From NCBI GenBank assembly GCA_934230115.1, contig CAKQEI010000053.1, positions 1 to 17,825 of the forward strand: a stretch of DNA of 17,825 bases, in the 5' to 3' direction. The notes beneath the pieces are model-generated. The model had not been told where the DNA came from. It ran no database searches and was given only the letters and a program-made list of their open reading frames with translations. A program made the position numbers and the translations under genes. Of this stretch, positions 1 to 8,100 are shown piece after piece (within the stretch, counting starts at the first letter, position 1; each line of letters opens with the position of its first letter). The DNA is from an uncultured Prevotella sp. GTDB lineage: Bacteria; Bacteroidota; Bacteroidia; Bacteroidales; Bacteroidaceae.

Positions 1-201
1 AAGCATCGCACAAAGCGTTCTTTCGATGTGAACTTGTTCAGCAAGAAGTTCTTCTATGTTGAGGAGAACTGCTGGATTTGCCTCAAAATTAGCGCAGCGG
101 GTCTGCGCCTCATCAACAAAGTGGGCTTGGACGCTGCCCTTAAGCAGGCTGTGTCTAAAGGCTATTGTGACTGGAGTGACATTAAAGTAATAGGAGAATA
201 A
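1..201 (+). CDS. rpmB: 50S ribosomal protein L28, C-terminal part
   Basis: The first 67 codons are open in frame 1 and end with TAA at 199-201. The protein is the C-terminal part of bacterial L28 (bL28): it contains [20 protein letters not shown] and ends in [10 protein letters not shown], the usual Bacteroidota L28 ending. L28 is a structural protein of the large ribosomal subunit. The start codon lies outside the window. rpmG follows after 4 bases, so the two are translated from one message. Identification is by recall of the family pattern. Confidence 0.93.
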   Translation, partial: KHRTKRSFDVNLFSKKFFYVEENCWICLKISAAGLRLINKVGLDAALKQAVSKGYCDWSDIKVIGE

Positions 202-205
202 GTAA

Positions 206-394
206 ATGGCAAAGAAAGCAAAAGGCAACAGAGTGCAGGTTATTCTGGAGTGCACTGAAATGAAGAACAGCGGTATGCCTGGAACAAGCCGTTACGTGAC
301 TACCAAGAATCGTAAGAACACTCCGGACCGTATGGAATTAATGAAGTATAACCCCATCCTTAAGAAGATGACTCTTCACAAGGAGATTAAGTAA
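206..394 (+). CDS. rpmG: 50S ribosomal protein L33
   Basis: A 62-aa basic protein starting [18 protein letters not shown] and containing [20 protein letters not shown], the standard L33 (bL33) core. It belongs to the large subunit near the E site. Only one cysteine (C16) is present, so the two CxxC pairs of the zinc-binding L33 type are absent; this is the zinc-independent type. It lies 4 bases after rpmB and 13 bases before the DUF4295 gene, in the conserved Bacteroidota order rpmB-rpmG-DUF4295. The ATG at 206 is the only sensible start. Confidence 0.96.
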   Translation: MAKKAKGNRVQVILECTEMKNSGMPGTSRYVTTKNRKNTPDRMELMKYNPILKKMTLHKEIK

Positions 395-407
395 TAACGT
401 ATAAGAC

Positions 408-566
408 ATGGCAAAGAAAGCGGTCGCTACCCTCCGTGAAGGTTCAATGGATGGTCGCGCATATACAAAGGTTATCAAGATGGTGAAGAGCCCGAAGACT
501 GGTGCTTACATTTTTGATGAGCGCATGGTTGCTAACGAGGCTGTAAAGGACTTCTTCAAGAAGTAA
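408..566 (+). CDS. DUF4295 small ribosome-associated protein
   Basis: A 52-aa ORF, start ATG 408, stop TAA 564-566. The protein is MAKKAVATLREGSMDGRAYT followed by a lysine-rich middle (KVIKMVKSPKTGAYIFDERM) and the tail VANEAVKDFFKK. This matches the DUF4295 family, which is restricted to Bacteroidota and normally follows rpmG. I recall that this family was seen as a large-subunit protein (bL38) in a Bacteroidota ribosome structure; that is recall, not something shown here. Small size, high lysine content and position in a ribosomal operon support a ribosomal role. In many relatives ftsY follows; here a terminator follows instead. Confidence 0.88.
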   Translation: MAKKAVATLREGSMDGRAYTKVIKMVKSPKTGAYIFDERMVANEAVKDFFKK

Positions 567-611
567 TTCACACCATTAACGCACGATTTTCATAATCGAA
601 CGAAATATTTA

Positions 612-647
612 GGCAGTATCGACTATTAAGGTTGGTACTGCCTTTTT
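612..647 (+). terminator. Terminator of the rpmB-rpmG-DUF4295 operon
   Basis: GGCAGTA (612-618) pairs perfectly with TACTGCC (636-642), with a few further weak inner pairs (GAC/GTT). TTTTT follows at 643-647. It sits 46 bases after the DUF4295 stop, which fits an intrinsic terminator. Confidence 0.8.
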
Positions 648-664
648 GGGTTTTGTAAAGAAGA

Positions 665-876
665 TCTCCCACGGATACCGTATATTTCATGGAATCGTTA
701 GCATAACATTCCTCTTTATTCTTTATTTTTCATCGGCTTGCCGATAATACCACACTCCTCATTCCTTATTCAATCCGTGGTATAACGTCGGCGAAGTCTG
801 CCGAAAATCCGAGGTATCATCTTTTTGATGAGTAAACTATTCTCACTTCCGTGATATTTGTGAAATCTGTGGGAGA
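665..876. repeat. Degenerate inverted repeat in the gene-free stretch 567-1029
   Basis: The 463 bases between the DUF4295 gene and prs hold no credible gene. The left arm (665-694) begins TCTCCCACGGAT and contains TATTTCATGGAA. The right arm (846-876), read on the minus strand, begins TCTCCCACAGAT and contains AAATATCACGGAA. The arms are therefore imperfect inverted copies enclosing about 150 bases. Inside, ATACCAC (747-753) pairs with GTGGTAT (777-783). CCGTGG/CCACGG words of this type recur in Bacteroidota intergenic DNA (recall). No transposase or coding remnant is visible. It could be a decayed MITE-like element or a chance arrangement of a common intergenic word. Confidence 0.45.
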
Positions 877-962
877 ATTATTGCTGTATAGTGAAAAAGG
901 GTATATAGAATATATGCGCCCTGCTGTAATGGCAACTTTATTGTGCTGCAGATAGTTGCTTT

Positions 963-993
963 AAAAAAAAGCCCAAGGCTTTCGCCCTGGGCT
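963..993 (-). terminator. Terminator of thiE-like/prs unit
   Basis: On the minus strand AGCCCAGGG (from 993 back to 985) pairs with CCTTGGGCT (978-970) through nine positions, including one G-U pair, around a CGAAAG loop, and is followed by a run of eight T (970-963, partly in the stem). It lies 37 bases after the prs stop. The plus strand also has a T-rich run after the stem, so weak bidirectional function is possible. Confidence 0.85.
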
Positions 994-1029
994 ATTCTTT
1001 TTTCTAACCAATAGTTTCAGTTCTTGCTC

Positions 1030-1974
1030 TTATACAAGATACTGTGAGCTGATGCTCTTGTTGCTGATCACGCGGCGGATAGTCTCGGCGAACATGTCGG
1101 CCACAGACAGCTGCTTAACCTTAGCGCAACGGTTAGAGTAGGGGATAGAGTCTGTAAAGACAATCTCCTCGAGAGCTGAGTTCTGAACACGCTCAGAAGC
1201 GGGACCCGACATCACACAATGCGAAGCGCAAGCTCTAACGCTCAAAGCTCCGGCAGCCTTCATCACGTCGGCGGCCTTGGTGATTGTTCCGGCTGTGTCT
1301 ACCATGTCGTCGACGATGACAACGTGCTTGTTCTTAACATCGCCAATAATCTGGATGCTCTCAACAACGTTGGCGCGGGCGCGGGTCTTGTTGCAGAGTA
1401 CGAGCGGACAGCCAAGATACTTAGCGTATGTGCTGGCACGCTTTGAGCCGCCTACGTCGGGCGAAGCGATGACAAGCTCGTCGGTCTTGAGGTTAAGACT
1501 CTGCAAGTAAGGCAGGATAACGCCCGAAGCATAGAGGTGGTCAACAGGAACGTTGAAGAAACCCTGGATCTGGTCGGCGTGCAAGTCCATAGTGATAAGG
1601 CGATCGATGCCGGCAGCCGAGAGGAGGTCGGCAACGAGCTTTGCGCCAATGCTCACACGTGGCTTGTCCTTGCGGTCCTGGCGTGCCCATCCGAAGTAAG
1701 GGATAACTGCGATAATCTGGCGGGCAGAAGCACGTTTGGCAGCGTCAATCATGAGGAGAAGCTCCATGAGATTGTCCGAGTTGGGGAATGTGCTCTGCAC
1801 GAGGAAAACGTCGCGTCCACGGATAGACTCCTCGTAAGATACGGCGAACTCGCCATCTGAGAACTTAGTGACTACCAAGTTGCCAAGCGGGCAACCCAGG
1901 CTCTGGCAGATTTTCTCTGCAAGGTATCTCGTGCTTGTGCCTGAGAATACCAAAAAAGAGTTTTGTTCACTCAT
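1030..1974 (-). CDS. prs: Ribose-phosphate pyrophosphokinase (PRPP synthetase)
   Basis: A 314-aa protein of the usual class I length. It transfers pyrophosphate from ATP to ribose 5-phosphate to make PRPP, the precursor of purines, pyrimidines, NAD, histidine and tryptophan; it is cytosolic. Visible motifs: FSDGE (38-42), the ATP-binding YFGWARQDRK (93-102), DLHADQIQGFF (130-140), NKTR with the catalytic lysine equivalent at K196, and the PRPP-binding loop VVIVDDMVDTAGT (218-230). The start ATG at 1974 gives MSEQNSFLVF, matching the family. It lies 12 bases after the ThiE-like gene stop and is probably cotranscribed with it; a strong terminator follows. All key residues look intact. Confidence 0.97.
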   Translation of the reverse strand: MSEQNSFLVFSGTSTRYLAEKICQSLGCPLGNLVVTKFSDGEFAVSYEESIRGRDVFLVQSTFPNSDNLMELLLMIDAAKRASARQIIAVIPYFGWARQDRKDKPRVSIGAKLVADLLSAAGIDRLITMDLHADQIQGFFNVPVDHLYASGVILPYLQSLNLKTDELVIASPDVGGSKRASTYAKYLGCPLVLCNKTRARANVVESIQIIGDVKNKHVVIVDDMVDTAGTITKAADVMKAAGALSVRACASHCVMSGPASERVQNSALEEIVFTDSIPYSNRCAKVKQLSVADMFAETIRRVISNKSISSQYLV

Positions 1975-1986
1975 TTTCTTTATGTG

Positions 1987-2592
1987 TTATAAGTTACGGA
2001 TTAATTTTTCGAAATGTGCGATTAGTTCCTTAAAATCCATTTGGTTGTGAATGTCGAAGCGGCTCCACAGGTCGCTGCATATCACTACACCCCCAAAGCC
2101 AAGCTCGCGTGCCACACGTATGTTGTCGGCGCTCATGCCTCCAAGGGCAAACACCTTCTTGTCGATGAGCCCCTTGTCGGCGGCATCCTCAAGCTCGTTC
2201 ATCGTGAAGTTGGATGGAGCCGTCTTGTCGGTGAGAGAGTTGAAGATATTGCCGAGGAACACATAGTTCGACTCTTTCTTTATTTCCTTTAGCTTGCTAA
2301 GGTCGCGGCATGTTCGTCCACATTTGCCCCTATAGCCTATAGGCGGTGTCTGGGTGTCATCATCAATATGAATGCCGGCAAGGTGATACTCGTCTTTCAG
2401 GTAGAAATGTCCGTGTACCGTTATCTTGTCGTAGGATGAGTCTGGTAGGAGCGACAAGAGCCGCTCTGAATAAATTGGAGATGATCCAGGCTTATAAAGG
2501 TGCAAGTTGTCCAACCCTGCCTCGAAGAGGGTGGCAAGTATTTTGTCTTCTTCCACAAAGAATGTGGATTTAGTCATAATTGCTAACTTCAT
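1987..2592 (-). CDS. ThiE/TenI-like thiamine phosphate synthase family protein
   Basis: A 201-aa TIM-barrel protein of the ThiE/TenI superfamily. ThiE joins HMP pyrophosphate and thiazole phosphate; TenI homologues instead act on the thiazole intermediate. Seen: HLYKP (31-35, equivalent to the HxRxK strand), GIHID (73-77), LGNIF (113-117), ALGGMSADNI (149-158) and GFGGVVICSDLW (165-176), the phosphate-binding end of the barrel. I chose the ATG at 2592 (MKLAIMTKST) over the frame-open ATG at 2628 because a promoter -7 box lies at 2616-2623, inside the longer version. No other thiamine gene is nearby and no TPP riboswitch is seen, so the exact reaction (ThiE or TenI-like) is not settled. prs follows after 12 bases. 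Confidence 0.78.
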   Translation of the reverse strand: MKLAIMTKSTFFVEEDKILATLFEAGLDNLHLYKPGSSPIYSERLLSLLPDSSYDKITVHGHFYLKDEYHLAGIHIDDDTQTPPIGYRGKCGRTCRDLSKLKEIKKESNYVFLGNIFNSLTDKTAPSNFTMNELEDAADKGLIDKKVFALGGMSADNIRVARELGFGGVVICSDLWSRFDIHNQMDFKELIAHFEKLIRNL

Positions 2593-2615
2593 AGTCTGAT
2601 TTCTTATTTTAACTG

Positions 2616-2646
2616 CAAATGTAGGCATTTTCTATCAAACAAGCAA
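2616..2646 (-). promoter_or_regulatory. Promoter of the ThiE-like/prs unit
   Basis: On the minus strand there is TTG (2646-2644), 20 bases of spacing, then TACATTTG (2623-2616), an exact fit to the Bacteroidota TTG / TAnnTTTG promoter pattern. Transcription would start near 2608, about 16 bases before the chosen ATG at 2592, which rules out the upstream ATG at 2628. A perfect 17-bp palindrome (2647-2663) abuts the -33 element. Confidence 0.7.
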
Positions 2647-2663
2647 TTTTATAGCCTATAAAA
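2647..2663. promoter_or_regulatory. 17-bp palindrome beside the thiE-like promoter
   Basis: TTTTATAGCCTATAAAA is a perfect odd palindrome (8-bp arms around a central C) directly upstream of the -33 element. The same 11-base core TATAGCCTATA recurs as a 15-bp palindrome inside the ThiE-like coding region at 2329-2343. It could be a repressor site or chance AT-rich symmetry; no regulator is identified. The rest of the 345-base divergent spacer 2593-2937 is AT-rich and shows no gene. Confidence 0.3.
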
Positions 2664-2806
2664 ATGTAGCACGATTGTAATTTCTGCCATATTTATATAA
2701 TAAGGTGGCAACAATTCGTTAAAATATGGTGCTTTGGCATGGCTTAATCAATGTGTCATAGTATCAATAATCCATAAATTTTGATTTTTAGCCATTTCTT
2801 ATGCCG

Positions 2807-2833
2807 TTGACTCATTATTTTTTTGTAATTTTA
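2807..2833 (+). promoter_or_regulatory. Possible gyrA promoter
   Basis: TTG (2807-2809) and TAATTTTA (2826-2833) resemble the Bacteroidota promoter pair, but spacing is 16 rather than about 19-21 and the last base is not G. TTGTAATTTTACAA overlaps the -7 region as a short palindrome. The leader to the gyrA ATG would be about 100 bases. Confidence 0.3.
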
Positions 2834-2937
2834 CAAGCTGAAAACATACATCAGAGTCGCTTAGAGTCAAAATAAAGGGCATTTACGGCGATTTTGCGGT
2901 TTTTCTATGATAATCAAGTAATACTTAATAATATAAA

Positions 2938-5493
2938 ATGGACGAAAATCAGACAATTGATCAGGACAGGATTCTGAAAATCAACATTGAGGAAGAAATG
3001 AAATCCTCTTACATCGACTACAGTATGTCGGTGATTGTGGCCAGAGCCTTGCCTGATGTACGTGACGGATTCAAGCCCGTTCACCGCCGCATACTCTACG
3101 GTATGCTTGGCATTGGAAACACAAGCTCTAATCCCTACAAGAAATGTGCGCGTGTCGTAGGTGAGGTTCTTGGTAAGTATCATCCTCATGGCGACTCGTC
3201 GGTATATGGAGCTCTTGTGCGTATGGGCCAGAACTGGAACATGCGCTATATGCTTGTGGACGGACAAGGCAACTTCGGCTCGGTGGACGGCGACTCTCCA
3301 GCTGCCATGCGTTATACCGAGTGCCGACTCTCGAAGATGGGCGAGCACATTATGGACGACCTCGAAAAGGATACTGTAGACATGGACTCCAACTTCGACG
3401 ACACTCTCCTTGAGCCGTCGGTTATGCCTACAAAGATTCCAAACCTCCTTGTGAATGGTGGCAACGGTATTGCCGTGGGTATGGCTACAAACATTCCTAC
3501 ACACAACCTTGGCGAGGTGATTGACGGATGCTGCGCCTATATCGACAATCCCGACATCGACGTCGACGGACTCATGGAGTACATCAAGGCTCCCGATTTC
3601 CCAACAGGCGCCTATATCTACGGACTCACCGGAGTGAAGCAGGCCTACGAGACTGGCCGCGGCAGAATCATGATGCGCGCCAAGTCGGAGATTGAGAGCG
3701 GCGACGCCCACGACAAGATTGTCATCACAGAGATACCTTACGGAGTGAACAAGGCCGACCTCGTGGCAGGCATAGCCGACCTCGTGAAGGAAGGCAAGAT
3801 TACGGGCATCTCCAACGTCAACGACGAGTCGGGCCGTCAGGGTATGCGTATCGTGGTGGACGTGAAGCGTGACGCCAACGCCAACGTAATCCTCAACAAG
3901 CTCTACAAGATGACTGCCATGCAGTCCTCGTTCTCTGTCAACTGCATCGCCTTGGTAAAGGGACGCCCACGTTTGCTCACTCTTAAGGAATGCGTGAAGT
4001 ACTTCGTGGAGCATCGTCACGACGTGACCATCCGCCGCACCAAGTTCGACCTCAAGAAGGCGCAGGAGCGTGCCCACATACTCGAGGGCTTGATCATCGC
4101 CTGCGACAACATCGACGAGGTGGTGCACATCATACGTGCCTCCAAGACTCCGAGCGACGCCCAGCGCAACTTGGAGAAGCGTTTCGAGCTCGACGAGGTT
4201 CAGTCGAAGGCTATTGTCGACATGCGTCTGGCCCAGCTCACAGGTCTGCGCATGGACCAGCTCCATGCCGAGTATGAGGAGCTGGAGCGTCAGATAGCCT
4301 ACTTGCAGCAGATTCTCGACGATCCTGAATTGTGCAAGAAGGTGATGAAGGACGAGCTCCTTGAGGTGAAGGAGAAGTATGGCGACGAGCGCCGCACAGA
4401 AATCAAGCCTTTCGAGCATGAGTTCAACGCCGAGGACTTCTATCCCAACGATCCTGTGGTCATTACCGTGAGCCACCTGGGCTACATCAAGCGCACAGCC
4501 CTGAGCGAGTATCGCGAGCAGGCCCGTGGAGGAGTAGGCTCTAAGGGAGCGCGCACACGCGAGCAAGACTTCACCGAATACATCTATCCAGCAACCATGC
4601 ACCAGACTATGCTCTTCTTCACACGCAAGGGACGTTGCTACTGGCTCAAGTGCTACGAGATACCCGACGGCGACAAGAACTTCAAGGGACGTGCCATCCA
4701 GAACATGCTCAACATCGAGGCCGACGACTCCGTGAACGCTCTCCTGCGCCTTCGCGGCTTGAACGACGAGGAGTTTGTCAATTCCCACTATGTTGTGTTC
4801 GCCACAAAGAACGGTACCGTTAAGAAGACCTGCCTTGAGGCCTACTCACGTCCGCGCACCAACGGTGTGAACGCCATCAACATTGTCGAGGGCGACGAGG
4901 TGGTAGACGTGCGCCTCACCAACGGCAAGAACGAGATTATCCTTGCCAACCGCAACGGACGTGCCGTGCGCTTCGACGAGGAGGCTGTACGCCCGATGGG
5001 ACGTGTGTCTACAGGTGTGCGTGGTATGCAGCTCGACGGCGACGACGACCAGGTGGTAGGCATGATTGTAGTGAACAATGCCGAGACCGAGAACGTGATG
5101 GTAGTATCCGAGAACGGCTACGGCAAGCGTTCGCAGGTGGAGGAGTATCGCAAGACCAACCGCGGCGGCAAGGGTGTGAAGACATTCGCCATCACGGAAA
5201 AGACCGGACGACTCGTTGCAATAAAGAATGTAACCGACGACAACGACCTCATGATCATCAACAAGAGTGGCATTGCCATTCGTCTGGCCGTGAGCGACTG
5301 CCGTGTGATGGGACGTGCCACACAGGGCGTGCGCCTTATCAACCTCTCCAAGAAGAACGACGTGATAGCAAGCGTATGCAAGGTGATGAGTTCGGATGTG
5401 GAGGCCAAGCTTGCCGACGACCAGAACGTGGCCGACGAGGCCGACGCTAAGGGCGCAACCGACGCTAAGGGCGCAACCGACGACAACAAGTAA
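2938..5493 (+). CDS. gyrA: DNA gyrase subunit A
   Basis: An 851-aa type IIA topoisomerase subunit that breaks and rejoins DNA in the A2B2 gyrase to add negative supercoils. The N-terminal half has [21 protein letters not shown], the winged-helix DNA-binding segment [10 protein letters not shown] (82-91) and the catalytic tyrosine Y126 in AAMRYTE. The C-terminal half (from about residue 505) is the DNA-wrapping beta-pinwheel. The GyrA box position reads QARGGVG (528-534), weaker than the E. coli QRRGGKG, and a second box-like NRGGKG lies at 741-746. By position S87 matches E. coli S83 and G91 matches E. coli D87, a quinolone-resistance position. The acidic/alanine tail ends in an exact 18-bp tandem duplication (DAKGAT twice). 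gyrA rather than parC is supported by the boxes and length. A TPR gene follows after 48 bases. Confidence 0.96.
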   Translation: MDENQTIDQDRILKINIEEEMKSSYIDYSMSVIVARALPDVRDGFKPVHRRILYGMLGIGNTSSNPYKKCARVVGEVLGKYHPHGDSSVYGALVRMGQNWNMRYMLVDGQGNFGSVDGDSPAAMRYTECRLSKMGEHIMDDLEKDTVDMDSNFDDTLLEPSVMPTKIPNLLVNGGNGIAVGMATNIPTHNLGEVIDGCCAYIDNPDIDVDGLMEYIKAPDFPTGAYIYGLTGVKQAYETGRGRIMMRAKSEIESGDAHDKIVITEIPYGVNKADLVAGIADLVKEGKITGISNVNDESGRQGMRIVVDVKRDANANVILNKLYKMTAMQSSFSVNCIALVKGRPRLLTLKECVKYFVEHRHDVTIRRTKFDLKKAQERAHILEGLIIACDNIDEVVHIIRASKTPSDAQRNLEKRFELDEVQSKAIVDMRLAQLTGLRMDQLHAEYEELERQIAYLQQILDDPELCKKVMKDELLEVKEKYGDERRTEIKPFEHEFNAEDFYPNDPVVITVSHLGYIKRTALSEYREQARGGVGSKGARTREQDFTEYIYPATMHQTMLFFTRKGRCYWLKCYEIPDGDKNFKGRAIQNMLNIEADDSVNALLRLRGLNDEEFVNSHYVVFATKNGTVKKTCLEAYSRPRTNGVNAINIVEGDEVVDVRLTNGKNEIILANRNGRAVRFDEEAVRPMGRVSTGVRGMQLDGDDDQVVGMIVVNNAETENVMVVSENGYGKRSQVEEYRKTNRGGKGVKTFAITEKTGRLVAIKNVTDDNDLMIINKSGIAIRLAVSDCRVMGRATQGVRLINLSKKNDVIASVCKVMSSDVEAKLADDQNVADEADAKGATDAKGATDDNK
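5443..5478 (+). repeat. 2 x 18-bp tandem repeat in gyrA tail
   Basis: The unit GACGCTAAGGGCGCAACC occurs twice with no mismatch (5443-5460 and 5461-5478), encoding DAKGAT twice in frame, then DDNK and the stop. It lies beyond the conserved pinwheel, so copy number can probably vary without harm. Confidence 0.95.
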
Positions 5494-5541
5494 GCAATTA
5501 ACATCTTTCATAACAAACAAATTAAAACAACTATTTTCATT

Positions 5542-6735
5542 ATGAAGAAATTCTTTATCATGGCGATGTTGGCAGTAGCTGCCACATCTACCTATGCTCA
5601 GGACATCAAGAGCGTGCTCAAGGCCAAGGACTATGCCGAGGCTCAGAGCCAGCTCAACTCTTGCCTCTCATCGTTGAGCAACGAGGACAAGGCAAAGGCC
5701 TACAACAAGCTCGTGGAGCTCTCGATGCAGAAGGTTAACAAGGAGAACTCTACCATCGTGGAGAACCAGGCTTTGCAGCAGATGGGTCAGCAGGCTAAGC
5801 CGGTAGACATGCAGGGCTTCTACACCTCGCTCACCAACGCGCTCAACGCAGCTCAGGAGTGCGACAAGTACGACCATATGCCTAACGCCAAGGGCAAGGT
5901 GTCTCCTAAATTCCACAAGAAGAACCAGGCTACTCTTTGGACTCTCCGCCCACAGCTCATCAACGCTGGTCAGGACTGCCTGCAGAAGGACGACAACAAG
6001 GGCGCATTGGCCTACTATGCCGCTTATGTAGAGAGCGGCAACTCTTCGCTCTTCGCCGACATGGACAAGACTAAGGCTCCCGACACATACCTCGGCGAGG
6101 TGGCTCGCGTGGCAAGTGTCATCGCTTTCCAGGAGAAGGACATGGAGACAGCCAACAAGTATTGCGACGTGGCCCTCAAGGACACAGCTTCCTACAAGGA
6201 CGCCCTCAACCTCAAGATGGCCATGATGCAGCAGCAGATGAAGACTAAGGAAGACTCTGTGAAGTGCCTCAAGACCTTCGAGGAGCTCTATGCCAACGAC
6301 AAGAACAACGAGTCGATCTTCACCAACCTCGCTACTCTCTATGGCAACCTCGGCATGAAGGCCGAGCAGGACAAGTGTATCCAGGAGCGTCTTGCAGCCG
6401 ATCCTAAGTGCTTCGTAGCTTGGGCCGTTAAGGGCCAGGCCGAGATGAACGCAAGCAAGTGGGACGAGGCTATCGCCGACTTCAAGAAGGCAATCGAAAT
6501 CAAGCCAAGCGCACTCGTGATGACATGGATGGGCTATTGCAACAACAACAAGGCTGCCAACCTTCAGGACGTTAACCAGCAGAAGGTTCTCCTCGCCGAG
6601 ACAGAGAAGTATCTTGAGAAGGCTAAGGAGCTCGACCCTGAGCAGAAGGAGGCCAACTGGAAGTATCTGTTGTACAACACCTACTATGTGCTCTATGGTG
6701 CCGACGACGCACGCACAAAGTCGGTTGCTCCATAA
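5542..6735 (+). CDS. Secreted tetratricopeptide-repeat protein (first paralogue)
   Basis: A 397-aa protein with a signal peptide (MKKFFIMAMLAVAATSTYAQ, cleavage likely after A19), so it is exported to the periplasm or outer membrane face. The mature part is alpha-helical, rich in Lys, Ala and Gln; the clearest TPR is at about residues 290-325 (AWAVKGQAEMNASKWDEAIA, then DFKKAIEIKPS). It shares clear similarity with the next gene (LRPQLINAG versus LRPNLYNAA; YYAAYVESGNSSLFAD versus YFAAYIDCARQPLFSD), so the two arose by duplication. It starts 48 bases after gyrA with no terminator seen between, so readthrough from gyrA is likely. TPRs imply protein-protein contacts; no partner or specific function can be named. 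Confidence 0.82.
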   Translation: MKKFFIMAMLAVAATSTYAQDIKSVLKAKDYAEAQSQLNSCLSSLSNEDKAKAYNKLVELSMQKVNKENSTIVENQALQQMGQQAKPVDMQGFYTSLTNALNAAQECDKYDHMPNAKGKVSPKFHKKNQATLWTLRPQLINAGQDCLQKDDNKGALAYYAAYVESGNSSLFADMDKTKAPDTYLGEVARVASVIAFQEKDMETANKYCDVALKDTASYKDALNLKMAMMQQQMKTKEDSVKCLKTFEELYANDKNNESIFTNLATLYGNLGMKAEQDKCIQERLAADPKCFVAWAVKGQAEMNASKWDEAIADFKKAIEIKPSALVMTWMGYCNNNKAANLQDVNQQKVLLAETEKYLEKAKELDPEQKEANWKYLLYNTYYVLYGADDARTKSVAP

Positions 6736-6793
6736 TGAGGAACTGAGATTTGAAATTTGAGACTGAGGAATTATCTTTACATATACAGTAGGA

Positions 6794-6817
6794 GGGTATG
6801 GCATCCTTGCCATACCC
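6794..6817 (+). terminator. Hairpin between the two TPR genes
   Basis: GGGTATGGCA (6794-6803) pairs perfectly with TGCCATACCC (6808-6817) around a TCCT loop. No clean U-run follows directly (ACTATTCTTC), but a T-run occurs about 27 bases on (TTTTTTTT near 6844). It may attenuate or terminate transcription after the first TPR gene, or be a stabilising 3' hairpin. Confidence 0.55.
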
Positions 6818-6878
6818 ACTATTCTTCACTTTTCACTCTTAACTTTTTTTTAATCACCAATAAAAAATTCAGGATATA

Positions 6879-8090
6879 ATGTTCAGGAAATTGTGCTTCA
6901 TCCTAATGCTCTTTGCAGCTTCCGTGCAGATGGCGAATGCCCAAAAGAAGGAGATTTCGCTGGCTAAGGATAATGTGAAGGCTGGTAAATCGCTCGAACA
7001 GGCAGAGGCATCGATGAGGAAACTGCTTGCCGACTCAACCAACCGCAACAACGAAAAGATATGGCTCGTTCTTTTTGACGCGGTTAGAAAACAATACGAG
7101 GCCGTAAACGAAAAGATGTATCTCAAGCAGTCGGCTGACACGGCTAAACTCTTTGCAGCTACCTATCGCATGTTCGGAATATTAGAAGGCCTGGACTCAA
7201 TTGACGCCAAGCCCGACAAAAAGGGACGTGTGAAAATAGCCTACCGCAAACGACATGCTGAATATCTTAACGCCCTGCGCCCCAACCTCTACAATGCGGC
7301 CATCTTCCACACAGGCAAGAAGGAATACCAAAAGGCCTATGACTATTTCGCAGCCTATATCGATTGCGCCCGTCAGCCACTATTTTCTGACTATAATTAC
7401 AGTTCTACCGACAAGCTCCTGCCGCGTGCAGCCTTCTACGCGCTATTCAACGGCTACAAGACCAACAAGGCCGAGCAAACCCTGCGCTTTGCCCCTATAG
7501 CCATAGCCGATACTGCCAAGCTCGAAACAACCTATCAGTATCTTGCCGAAACCTATCGCGCCCAGAACGACACCCTGAAATGCCTGGATGTATTGCAGAA
7601 GGGATTTGAGTGTTATCCCAAGACGAGTTATTTCTTCTCGCATCTCTTCGACCATTATTTCCGCTCGGGCGACATGAAGCGAGCCGTGGAGATATGCGAC
7701 GGAGCTGTGGCCGCCGACTCGCTCAACTCCATAGCCCTGTTTGCCAAATCGTCCGTGCTCTTCGCCCAGAAGCGATACGACGAGTGCATAGCCGTGTGCG
7801 ACAGAATCATAAAGCTCGACAAGCAAAACTCAGGAGCCTATCTCAATGCCGGACTCTCGTATTTCAACCAGGCTGTAGAACTCGACATTCTGAAGAACTA
7901 CAAGCGCGACCAACGCTCGCGTATGCTTCAGCTCTACCGCAAGGCGTTGCCATATATGCAAACCTACCGCAAGCTCGCGCCAAAAGAGCAGGTGCAATGG
8001 GCCATGCCGCTCTACACCATTTATCTCAACCTGAACATGGGAAAGGAGTTTGATGAAATCGACTCGCTTATGAAGGGAAAGAAAAAGTGA
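6879..8090 (+). CDS. Secreted tetratricopeptide-repeat protein (second paralogue)
   Basis: A 403-aa exported protein: signal peptide MFRKLCFILMLFAASVQMANA followed by QKKEI. Helical TPR-like pairs run through the protein, for instance KEYQKAYDYFAAYIDCARQ, DTLKCLDVLQKGFECYPKT, MKRAVEICDGAVAADSLN and RYDECIAVCDRIIKLDKQN. It is a diverged paralogue of the preceding gene, sharing the central LRPxLxNA and YFAAY segments and similar length. It ends in a lysine cluster (MKGKKK). A 143-base spacer with a hairpin separates the pair, so it may have its own promoter, though none was recognised. It may serve as a scaffold in the cell envelope; the exact role is unknown. Confidence 0.8.
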   Translation: MFRKLCFILMLFAASVQMANAQKKEISLAKDNVKAGKSLEQAEASMRKLLADSTNRNNEKIWLVLFDAVRKQYEAVNEKMYLKQSADTAKLFAATYRMFGILEGLDSIDAKPDKKGRVKIAYRKRHAEYLNALRPNLYNAAIFHTGKKEYQKAYDYFAAYIDCARQPLFSDYNYSSTDKLLPRAAFYALFNGYKTNKAEQTLRFAPIAIADTAKLETTYQYLAETYRAQNDTLKCLDVLQKGFECYPKTSYFFSHLFDHYFRSGDMKRAVEICDGAVAADSLNSIALFAKSSVLFAQKRYDECIAVCDRIIKLDKQNSGAYLNAGLSYFNQAVELDILKNYKRDQRSRMLQLYRKALPYMQTYRKLAPKEQVQWAMPLYTIYLNLNMGKEFDEIDSLMKGKKK

Positions 8091-8100
8091 GGTTTTTACG

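Noticed and set aside
2593..2628. Longer start (ATG 2628) for the ThiE-like gene
   Set aside because: The promoter -7 box lies within this stretch, and MKLAIMTKST matches the start of the fold.
2593..2937. TPP riboswitch upstream of the ThiE-like gene
   Set aside because: The predicted leader is only about 16 bases and no THI-box sequence was recognised.
2914..4788. 624-aa open frame on the minus strand opposite gyrA
   Set aside because: It lies wholly across the well-conserved gyrA and reads as a low-complexity His/Val/Leu shadow produced by GAC/AAC/GTG-rich codons; no family motif.
5668..6819. 383-aa open frame opposite the first TPR gene
   Set aside because: Leucine/valine/histidine-rich shadow; the plus strand has a signal peptide, TPR motifs and a clear paralogue.
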